Shown: positions 55,589 through 64,000 of the stretch, piece by piece | How the letters are laid out: each line of letters begins with the position of its first letter | Position numbering within the stretch: the stretch's first letter is position 1 | Assembly: GCF_014654675.1 (NCBI RefSeq) | Contig: NZ_BNBC01000009.1 | Span: 1-64,000 of the forward strand | Source: Streptomyces spiralis | GTDB taxonomy: Bacteria > Actinomycetota > Actinomycetes > Streptomycetales > Streptomycetaceae | Reading direction: 5' to 3' | DNA length: 64,000 nt | Program-made: the position numbers and the translations under genes | Notes under the pieces: model-generated | Told to the model about the DNA's origin: nothing | The model's database searches: none | Seen by the model: the letters and a program-made list of their open reading frames with translations, nothing else

Positions 55589-56760
55589 GCGACCTCGCGC
55601 ACGCCGCGCCGCCAGACCTCGCTCACCAGCGGTACGCCCGGCCGGTAGGCCAGGTGGACGTGGCTGGGCGCGTCCAGGAGCATCAGGTCGGCGCGGGCGC
55701 CGGGCGCGAGGCGTCCGATGTCCGTGCGGCGCAGGGCCGCGGCACCGCCCGCGGTGGCCGACCAGACCGCCTCGTCCGGGGTCATGCCCATGTCCCGTAC
55801 GGCGAGGGCGATGCAGAACGGCAGTGAGGACGTGAAGGACGAGCCCGGGTTGCAGTCGGTGGACAGGGCGACCGTGGCGCCGGCGTCGAGGAGGCGACGG
55901 GCGTCGGGCCACTCGGCGCGGGTGGAGAACTCGGCGCCCGGCAGGAGGGTGGCGACGGTACGGCTGTTGGCGAGGGCGTCGACGTCCGCGTCCGTGAGGT
56001 GGGTGCAGTGGTCGGCGCTGGCCGCGTCCAGCTCGACGGCGAGCTGCACGCCGGGGCCGTAGGAGAGCTGGTTGGCGTGGACGCGCGGGTGCAGGCCCCT
56101 TGCCTTGCCCGCGGTGAGGATCGCGCGGGCCTGGTCGCCGTCGAAGGCGCCCTTCTCGCAGAAGACGTCGATCCAGCGGGCGTGCGGGGCGCAGGCGTCC
56201 AGCATCTCGCCGGTGACCAGGTCCACGTACGCCGCCGGGTCCTCGGCGTAGTCGGGGGAGACGATGTGGGCGCCGAGGTAGGTGACCTCGTCGGTGTGCG
56301 CGGCGGCGATGCGCAGGGCGCGGGCCTCGTCGGCGACGGTCAGGCCGTAGCCGGACTTCGTCTCGAACGTGGTGGTGCCCTGGCGCAGTGCCTCGGCGAG
56401 GTGACGGGTGAGGTTGGCCTCCAGTTCCGCGTCCGACGCGGCCCGGGTGGCGGCGACCGTGGTGCGGATGCCGCCCGCGCTGTAGGCCCGGCCGGACATG
56501 CGGGCGTTGAACTCCTCGGTGCGGTCACCGGCGAAGACCAAGTGGGAGTGGGAGTCCACGAAGCCGGGGAGCACCGCCCGGCCGCCCGCGTCGACCCGAT
56601 TGTCAGTGGCGGGTGCTTTGCTTGATTCACCGGTCCACGCGACGCGGTCGCCGTCGATGACGACGGCCGCGTCCCGGATCAGGCCGAGTGGGGATCCGTC
56701 ACCGAGGGAGGGGTCGTTGGTGACCAGCGTGGCGATGTTGCTGATGACTGTGCTGCTCAT
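55579..56760 (-). CDS. hutI: Imidazolonepropionase
   Basis: A 393-residue amidohydrolase-superfamily enzyme of histidine degradation. [18 protein letters not shown] (metal His pair), [17 protein letters not shown] and [17 protein letters not shown] are the key motifs. It opens imidazolone-propionate to N-formimidoyl-glutamate. The ATG at 56760 has GAGGAC upstream. Its last 10 bp overlap the end of the convergent lectin-protein gene. Last gene of the hutU-M20-hutF-hutI operon. Confidence 0.95.
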   Translation of the reverse strand: MSSTVISNIATLVTNDPSLGDGSPLGLIRDAAVVIDGDRVAWTGESSKAPATDNRVDAGGRAVLPGFVDSHSHLVFAGDRTEEFNARMSGRAYSAGGIRTTVAATRAASDAELEANLTRHLAEALRQGTTTFETKSGYGLTVADEARALRIAAAHTDEVTYLGAHIVSPDYAEDPAAYVDLVTGEMLDACAPHARWIDVFCEKGAFDGDQARAILTAGKARGLHPRVHANQLSYGPGVQLAVELDAASADHCTHLTDADVDALANSRTVATLLPGAEFSTRAEWPDARRLLDAGATVALSTDCNPGSSFTSSLPFCIALAVRDMGMTPDEAVWSATAGGAAALRRTDIGRLAPGARADLMLLDAPSHVHLAYRPGVPLVSEVWRRGVREVAHR

Positions 56761-56786
56761 GGTGTCCTCAGGAATGACGGGGGGAT

Positions 56787-58133
56787 TCAGCCGCGCAGCG
56801 CTCGGACGGCGCCTGCCAGCGCCGACGGCACATCGGGTACGAGGGCGTGGACACCGTCGCGCACGACATGACGGCCGCCCACGACCGTGTGGCGCACATC
56901 CGCCGCGGAGGCGGCGAATACGGCCGTCTCGGCGGCGAGTCGCGGCTGCGGGCCCGCTGTCCTGACCGTGTCGAGGGCGATCGTCGTGAAGTCGGCGAGC
57001 GCCCCCGTCCGCAGGTTGCCGGCCTCCTCCCAGCCCAGGGCGGCATGACCGGCCTCGGACGCGGCGTGCAGCAGGGCCGCGGCGGTCCAGTGCCCGCGGG
57101 TGCGGGTGCGCAGCCGCTCGTTCAGCTCCATCGCGCGGGCCTCTTCGAGCAGGTCGATGACGGCGTGGCTGTCGGAGCCGAGGGAGAGGGGGGAGCCGGC
57201 GCGCTGGAGGGCGACGGCGGGGCCGATGCCGTCGGCCAGGTCCCGTTCGGTGGTCGGGCACATGCAGGTGCCGGTGCGGGACCCGCCGAGCAGGGCGATG
57301 TCCTCCTCGGTGAGGTGGGTGTTGTGCACGCCCGTCGTGCGCGGGCCGAGGACGCCGTGGTCGGCCAGCAGCCGGGTGGGGGTGCACCCGTGGGCCTTGA
57401 GGCAGGCGTCGTTCTCGGCGGTCTGCTCCGACAGGTGCACATGGAGCGGGGCCCGCCGCTCCCCGGCCCACCGCGCCACGGTCGCCAGCTCGGGCGCGGG
57501 TACGGCCCGCACCGAGTGGACGGCGGCACCGATCCGCGCGTGATCCCGTTCCTTGAGAAGTGAACAGCGTTCGGCCCAGGCCTCGGCCGTCCCGTCCGAG
57601 AAGCGGAGCTGGTGCCGGTCGGGCGGCTGCCCGAAGCCGGCGGAGAGATAGCAGGCGTCCAGGAGGGTGATGCGGATACCGGCTTCGGCGGCGGCCTCGA
57701 TCAGTGCCTCGCCCATCGCGTTCGGGTCGGCGTACGGGGAGCCGCCCGGGGCGTGGTGGACGTAGTGGAACTCGCCGACGGACGTGATCCCGGCGAGGGC
57801 CATCTCGGCGTACACCGCGCGGGCCAGTGCGTGGTAGGTCTCCGGGGTGAGCCGCCCGGCGGTGGCGTACATGACCTCGCGCCAGGTCCAGAAGGTTCCG
57901 GAGCCGACCTGGACGGTGCCGCGCAGGGCGCGGTGGAAGGCGTGGCTGTGGGCGTTGGCCAGCCCGGGGATCGTCAGCCCGCGCAGGGGTTCGGCTTCCG
58001 GGGGCGGGGTGGGCACGCCGGTGCGGACGGCCGCGATGCGGCCGTCCCGCACGTCGAGCGCCACGCCCGGCTCGGCGTGGGTGCCGAGCCAGGCGTGCTC
58101 CAGCCAGTACGTCCGCGTCCGCTGGGTGGGCAT
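56787..58133 (-). CDS. hutF: Formimidoylglutamate deiminase
   Basis: A 448-residue amidohydrolase that converts N-formimidoyl-glutamate to N-formyl-glutamate and ammonia. [14 protein letters not shown] (metal His), [14 protein letters not shown] and [13 protein letters not shown] are HutF motifs; [20 protein letters not shown] follows. The ATG at 58133 overlaps the upstream gene's stop (TGATG). With this route the expected next enzyme is a formylglutamate hydrolase. Confidence 0.93.
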   Translation of the reverse strand: MPTQRTRTYWLEHAWLGTHAEPGVALDVRDGRIAAVRTGVPTPPPEAEPLRGLTIPGLANAHSHAFHRALRGTVQVGSGTFWTWREVMYATAGRLTPETYHALARAVYAEMALAGITSVGEFHYVHHAPGGSPYADPNAMGEALIEAAAEAGIRITLLDACYLSAGFGQPPDRHQLRFSDGTAEAWAERCSLLKERDHARIGAAVHSVRAVPAPELATVARWAGERRAPLHVHLSEQTAENDACLKAHGCTPTRLLADHGVLGPRTTGVHNTHLTEEDIALLGGSRTGTCMCPTTERDLADGIGPAVALQRAGSPLSLGSDSHAVIDLLEEARAMELNERLRTRTRGHWTAAALLHAASEAGHAALGWEEAGNLRTGALADFTTIALDTVRTAGPQPRLAAETAVFAASAADVRHTVVGGRHVVRDGVHALVPDVPSALAGAVRALRG

Positions 58134-59505
58134 CACGTGCAGGCCAGTCCTTCCAGTACGTCGGCGAGTGCGCGCACACCCGCCATGCAGTCGTCCTCGG
58201 CCGCGAACTCGGCCGGGGAGTGCGAGACACCGGTGGGGTTGCGCACGAACAGCATGGCGGTCGGGACGCTCCCGGAGAGGATTCCGGCGTCGTGTCCCGC
58301 TCCGGTGCCGAGCACGGGCACCTTCAGATCCGTCCGGCCGCCCAGGATGCTGGCGAGTTCGTCGCGCAGGGCGTGGTCGAACTCGACGACGGGGGTGAAG
58401 GACTCGCGGACCATGTCGAGGTCGACCCCGTGCGCGGCGGCGTACGCGCGGGCCGCCTCCTCCACACCGCTGACCACCTTGTCCAGGGTCTGCTGGTCGG
58501 CGGCACGGGAGTCGAGCCAGCCGCGCACCAGGGACGGGATCGCGTTGACGCCGTTCGGCTCCACGGCGATCTTGCCGAAGGTGGCGACGGCACCGGCGAG
58601 CTCCGCCTCGCGCCGGGCGGCCAGCACGGTCTCGGCGTACGACAGCATCGGGTCGCGCCGGTCGGCCAGCCGGGTGGTGCCGGCGTGGTTGGCCTCGCCG
58701 CGGAAGTCGAACCGCCACCGCCCGTGCGGCCAGATGGCGCTGGCCACCCCGATGGCGTCCCCGGTGAGGTCGAGGGCGCGGCCCTGCTCGACGTGCAGCT
58801 CGACGAAGGCCCCGATGCGCGCGAGCCGTTCCGGGTCCGGGCCGATGGCGTCCGGGTCGTACCCGGCGGCCTCCATGGCCCGGGGCAGCGTGATCCCGTC
58901 GGCGTCGGTCAGCCGGTGCGCCTGCTCCACGGTGAGCTGACCGGCGGTCAGCCGCGACCCGACGCAGGCCAGCCCGAACCGGGCGCCTTCCTCGTCGCCG
59001 AAGTTGACGACGGCGAACGGCCTGCCGAACCGCGCTCCCCTCCCGCGCAGTTCGTCGAGCGCGGCGAAGGCGGACACCACGCCGAGCGGCCCGTCGAAGG
59101 CCCCGCCGTCGGGCACGGAGTCGAGATGCGACCCGGCCACGACGGCGTCCTCACCGTCCGGATCCCCGAGCCAGGCCCACTGGTTCCCGTTCCGGTCGAC
59201 CTCGTACGCCAGACCCCGCGCCTCGGCCTGCTCCCTGAACCAGGCCCGGCACTCGACATCGGCCCCGGTCCAGGCAAAGCGCCGGTACCCGCCGGAGTCG
59301 GCGTGCCGCCCGACGGGCGCGAGCTCCCGCCACATCTCCTGAAAGGAGGTACCAGCCACCGGCACAGGCTGTGGGCCGGCATCCGGCACAGGCTGTGGGC
59401 AGTCGTGCCGCAGGGAGGCACGGGTGGGCACAGCCGGACCCGCACCCGGCGACGGGGCCTCAGCCCGCACCGGACCGCTGCCGCTGCGCCCGCCGTCCCC
59501 CACGG

Positions 59506-59509
<4 letters not shown>
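58133..59509 (-). CDS. M20-family amidohydrolase (allantoate amidohydrolase-like)
   Basis: A 458-residue enzyme of the N-carbamoyl-amino acid/allantoate amidohydrolase branch. Metal-site motifs [39 protein letters not shown] and TGAGHDAG are intact. In the hut operon the natural substrate may be N-formyl-glutamate, replacing HutG. The annotation 'allantoate' reflects family, not context. GTG at 59509 overlaps the hutU stop (GTGA). The N-terminal 50 residues are Pro/Ala-rich with an eight-residue tandem repeat PQPVPxAG; the real start may be further in. Confidence 0.85.
59359..59400. repeat. 18-bp direct repeat in the M20 hydrolase N-terminus
   Basis: CCGGCACAGGCTGTGGGC occurs at 59359-59376 and 59383-59400, a 24-bp period that encodes the repeated octapeptide PQPVPxAG. 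Confidence 0.75.
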
Positions 59510-61170
<1,661 letters not shown>

Positions 61171-61212
61171 GGTCTGCCTCCTGGCGGTTGCTCCCGATGG
61201 ATTGTTGCTACG

Positions 61213-61250
61213 TCTATTCACATCCTGGCTTGCTGAATAGAACTAGTCAA
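61213..61250 (-). promoter_or_regulatory. hut promoter with overlapping operator-like inverted repeat
   Basis: On the minus strand TTGACT (61245-61250) is followed after 17 bp by CAGGAT (61222-61227), about 50 bp before hutU. An inverted repeat TCTATTCA (61213-61220) / TGAATAGA (61234-61241) straddles the -10 box. This layout suits repression by a dimeric regulator, for example one sensing urocanate or histidine. Confidence 0.65.
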
Positions 61251-61343
61251 TACGTCGGTGTGCCGACATCGGCGCGCCACGGATGTTTGGCTGGACACAT
61301 GGTGTGGACGACTGCCGGCAGCAGGGGAACGGGGGACGAGGAC

Positions 61344-62732
61344 ATGGGCGGCTACGGCGACGAGGACCGGGCGGGCCGTACGGACGGCGAGCGGGCCGTA
61401 CGGCGGGACGAGGCGGTGCGGGCCGCGGTGGAGCAGGGGCTGCTCGGGCCCGACTCCCCGCTCGTGGGACTGCTGGACGTCCAGGGCATCCGGGAGGCGG
61501 CGGCGGACCTCACGGCGGCGTTCGCCGCGGTCGTGGCGCCGGGCACACCGGTGCTGCACGCCTTCGCGGTGAAGGCGACCCCGCTGGTGCCCGTGCTGCG
61601 GCTGCTGCGCGAGGAGGGCATCGGCGCCGAGGTGGCGAGCCCGGGAGAGCTGGCGCTGGCCCGGGCGGCCGGGGTGCCGGCCGACCGCACCGTTCTCGAC
61701 TCGCCCGCCAAGACCCCCGCCGAGCTGCGCGAGGCGCTGGCCCTGGGCATCGCCGTGAACGCCGACAGCCCGCAGGAGCTGGACCGCATCGACGCCCTCG
61801 TCCGGTCCTCCACGCCTCGCTCCCCGCTCGGCATACGGGTGAATCCGCAGGTCGGCGGGGGTTCCATCGGGGCGCTGTCGACGGCGACGGCGACCTCGAA
61901 GTTCGGGGTGGCGCTGCTCGACGAGGGAGCGCGCGAGTGGGTCGTACGGGCCTACCTGGACCGGCCGTGGCTGACCCGGCTGCACGCCCACACCGGTTCG
62001 CAGGGCATCCCGCTGTCCCTGATGGCGCGGGGCGTGGCGGAGATGTACGCGCTGGCCGAGGAGATCAACGAGCGGGCGGGGCGGCGGCAGATCGACACCC
62101 TCGACATCGGCGGCGGGCTGCCGGTGAACTTCGGTTCGGAGGCGACGACACCGACGTACGCGCAGTACGCACGGCTGCTGGGCGAGGTGGTGCCGGGACT
62201 GTTCGACGGGCGGTACGGGCTGGTGACCGAGTTCGGGCGGTCGCTGCTGGCCAAGCAGGGCACGATGGTGGCGCGGGTGGAGTACACCAAGAGCGCCGGC
62301 GGGCGGCCGGTCGCCGTGACGCACGCGGGCGTGCAGGTCGCCACCCGGACGGTGTACGCGCCGGGGTCGTGGCCGCTGCGGCTGGCCGCGTACGACGCCA
62401 AGGGACGGCCCAAGGCGGGCCCGGAGGTGGTCCAGGACGTGGCCGGACCCGCGTGCTTCGCGGGCGACCTGCTCGCCGAGGCCCGCGCGCTCCCCCCGCT
62501 GGAACCGGGCGACCACGTGGCCGCGCTGGACACCGGCGCGTACTACTTCGCGCACCACTACGCCTACAACTCCCTGCCCCGGCCCGGCGTCTACGGCTAC
62601 GCGCCGGACGGCGCCGGCGGTGTGGCCTTCGCGACCGTGCGCGCGCCGCAGGGGGTCGAGGAGATCGTGGCCGAGGCCGGAGGGGCGCACGCGTCGGCGC
62701 TCACCACCCTGCGCACACCCGAGCGCCCTTGA
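61344..62732 (+). CDS. Diaminopimelate decarboxylase-like PLP enzyme (fold type III)
   Basis: A 462-residue protein. VLHAFAVKATPLVPVL holds the PLP-binding Lys; HAHTGSQGIPLSLM and TLDIGGGLPVNF bind phosphate; the C-terminal half has GDHVAALDTGAYYFAHHYAYNSLPRPGVY. The fold is that of LysA and ornithine/arginine decarboxylases. As lysA usually sits with thrA/hom, this is probably a paralogue with another amino-acid substrate. ATG at 61344 with GGGGGACGAGG upstream. Divergent from the hut operon. Confidence 0.85.
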   Translation: MGGYGDEDRAGRTDGERAVRRDEAVRAAVEQGLLGPDSPLVGLLDVQGIREAAADLTAAFAAVVAPGTPVLHAFAVKATPLVPVLRLLREEGIGAEVASPGELALARAAGVPADRTVLDSPAKTPAELREALALGIAVNADSPQELDRIDALVRSSTPRSPLGIRVNPQVGGGSIGALSTATATSKFGVALLDEGAREWVVRAYLDRPWLTRLHAHTGSQGIPLSLMARGVAEMYALAEEINERAGRRQIDTLDIGGGLPVNFGSEATTPTYAQYARLLGEVVPGLFDGRYGLVTEFGRSLLAKQGTMVARVEYTKSAGGRPVAVTHAGVQVATRTVYAPGSWPLRLAAYDAKGRPKAGPEVVQDVAGPACFAGDLLAEARALPPLEPGDHVAALDTGAYYFAHHYAYNSLPRPGVYGYAPDGAGGVAFATVRAPQGVEEIVAEAGGAHASALTTLRTPERP

Positions 62733-62902
62733 GGCACGCCAGAAGCAACGGGTGCAACTGGGCGGAAACCCGGGTCAGTTGACCCACATTAGCCCCTCGG
62801 TCGCATGTTCCTCTGGAAAATGCCGTAACCCCCACCAGCTTCGCACACCCTGCGTAGCGTCGCCTTCACTCAGCCGACACACCAGGTGGGAGGGGAACGA
62901 CG

Positions 62903-63292
62903 GTGCCCGGAATCGACGAGTGCCTGCTGGAGGCCATGCGACTGCCCGGCGCGCGAGGCGCCGCGCTGGTCGACTGGACCAGCGGGCTGGCCCTGGGCAC
63001 CGTCGGGGAGGCCCCGGGCGGCGACCACGAGACCACCGCGGCCGAGGCCGCCGAGCTGGCCCGGCTGGCCGCGGAGCACGGGGCGTTCGCCGCCGACGAC
63101 CCCGACGGCGAGCGCCCTCCGGTCGAGGACCTGATCGTCAGCAACCGGGACAGCTACCACCTGCTGCGGTTCGTGGAGACGACCTTCGACAGCAGTGTGT
63201 TCCTGCACCTGTGGCTGACCCGTGCGGAGGGCAACCTCGCGCTGGCCCGGATACGCCTGGGCGAGATGGCCGAGCGGCTGGTGCTGGGATGA
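62903..63292 (+). CDS. Small roadblock/LC7-like protein
   Basis: A 129-residue protein. The segment DECLLEAMRLPGARGAALVDWTSG resembles the start of a roadblock/LC7 domain (helix, then Gly-x-Ala-Leu-Val-Asp), the rest alternating helix and strand. Such proteins regulate small Mgl-type GTPases in streptomycete conservons. Start is GTG at 62903 with GGGAGGGG 8 bp upstream. It overlaps the following gene by ATGA, so the two are coupled. Confidence 0.6.
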   Translation: MPGIDECLLEAMRLPGARGAALVDWTSGLALGTVGEAPGGDHETTAAEAAELARLAAEHGAFAADDPDGERPPVEDLIVSNRDSYHLLRFVETTFDSSVFLHLWLTRAEGNLALARIRLGEMAERLVLG

Positions 63293-64000
63293 CCGTGGTC
63301 GACACCACTCCCCCGCCCCGGCTGCCGGTGCGCGACCGGACGGCCGCCGCCGAGCGGGCCTGGGGCGGCCTGTCGCCGATGCTGACCCGGCTCGCCGCCG
63401 AGCGGGCCAGCGGCGTCCTCGTCCGCGAGCTCGGCACGCTCTACCTCAGCGAGGGCCGCGTGGTGCACGCCGAAAGCCCGCTGGCCCCGGGCCTGGACAC
63501 CCTCCTCACCGCGCACGGCACGCTCACGGCCGAGGCCTGGCGGGACGCCGTCTCCCGGGCCGACGAGCGCAGCGGCGCCGCGCACCTGCTGCTGGCCGGT
63601 GGCCATCTGGCCGAGGGCGCGCTGCAACTGTGCCATCTGGGCGCCCTCTACGACGCCGCCTACTTCGCGCTCGCCCCGAGCAGCGCACCGGGCCGTTTCC
63701 GCTACGGCGTCACCCACCGGCTCGGCCCCGTCCTGCCGGTCCCGGTCGCCGCCCTGGAGCGCGAGACCCTGCGCCGACGCGATCTGCTGCGCCGCATCTG
63801 GCCCGACCCACGGGCGGACAGCGCCCCACTGGCGCGGACGCGCACCACCGCGGCGCCGAAGCTCACCGCCCGCCAGCAAGCCCTGCTGGAGCGGATCGAC
63901 GGCACCCGCACGGCCGCCGAACTGGCCCGGGAGCTGGGCCGGCAGGCGTTCCACACCCTGGCGGACGTACGGCGCCTGGCGTCCGCCGGCCTCGTGGCTC
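63289..64000 (+). CDS. DUF4388 (PATAN-like) protein, cut by the window end
   Basis: An open frame from ATG 63289 to the window end (at least 237 residues). GVLVRELGTLYLSEGRVVHAES near residue 42-63 is typical of the PatA N-terminal/DUF4388 domain. The remainder is helical with a possible helix-turn-helix near the end (ERIDGTRTAAELARELG). Start overlaps the roadblock-like gene's stop (ATGA). The 3' end is outside the window. Confidence 0.65.
   Translation, partial: MTVVDTTPPPRLPVRDRTAAAERAWGGLSPMLTRLAAERASGVLVRELGTLYLSEGRVVHAESPLAPGLDTLLTAHGTLTAEAWRDAVSRADERSGAAHLLLAGGHLAEGALQLCHLGALYDAAYFALAPSSAPGRFRYGVTHRLGPVLPVPVAALERETLRRRDLLRRIWPDPRADSAPLARTRTTAAPKLTARQQALLERIDGTRTAAELARELGRQAFHTLADVRRLASAGLVA

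Overview
The window is high-GC (about 70 percent) chromosomal DNA from a Streptomyces. The evidence is the third-position G/C bias, frequent GTG/TTG starts, a WhiB protein that looks identical to the sporulation regulator of the genus, a SigI/anti-sigma/antagonist module, and a typical Streptomyces rRNA leader at the left edge. It is core-type chromosome with one small scar of decayed genes. No prophage, CRISPR array, tRNA or intact insertion sequence was seen.

Layout. 1-525: leader and promoter region of an rRNA operon that runs leftward out of the window. 526-11201: SpoIIM-type membrane protein, RDD protein, an unrecognised protein, S-adenosylhomocysteinase, CDF metal transporter, then the mannose block (manA, SIS protein, Trm112-like, phosphomannomutase, DUF3499). 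11585-17933: metallopeptidase-like protein, DUF5719 protein, a very large membrane glycosyltransferase and whiB. 18617-22740: cysteine-dioxygenase-like protein, F420 genes fbiA/fbiB and an AlkA-like glycosylase. 22978-36706: sugar-1-phosphate nucleotidyltransferase, secreted PGRP amidase, TIGR03089 protein, five LytR-CpsA-Psr (LCP) proteins, a second glycosyltransferase and a thioesterase. 36809-39280: Cys-rich copper-protein-like gene, an unknown membrane-anchored protein, and a scar with a 5'-truncated short-chain dehydrogenase and a transposase remnant. 39277-49089: acyl-CoA dehydrogenase, UDP-glucose dehydrogenase, CGNR-type regulator, glyoxalase-like protein, dipeptidase-purE-purK operon, GtrA protein and a two-component system. 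49651-55588: POT peptide transporter, the prsI/arsI/sigI partner-switching module and a membrane protein with a sigma-like/zinc-finger N-terminus and a ricin-type lectin C-terminus. 55579-61170: histidine-degradation operon hutU, M20 hydrolase, hutF, hutI. 61344-64000: PLP decarboxylase-like protein, a small roadblock-like protein and a DUF4388-type protein cut by the window end.

How it fits together. Much of the first 47 kb concerns cell-envelope glycans: mannose activation, sugar nucleotides, two glycosyltransferases, GtrA, five LCP ligases and a PGRP amidase. The order manA - SIS - phosphomannomutase - DUF3499 - metallopeptidase - whiB - fbiA - fbiB - nucleotidyltransferase - LCP - TIGR03089 - acyl-CoA dehydrogenase - purE/purK - GtrA resembles, from memory, the M. 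tuberculosis Rv3255c-Rv3277 region, so this is probably an old actinobacterial neighbourhood. The most unusual items are the sigma-like/zinc-finger/lectin fusion beside sigI, the M20 hydrolase where a formylglutamate hydrolase is expected in the hut operon, several operator-like repeat arrays in divergent intergenic regions, and the SDR/transposase scar.
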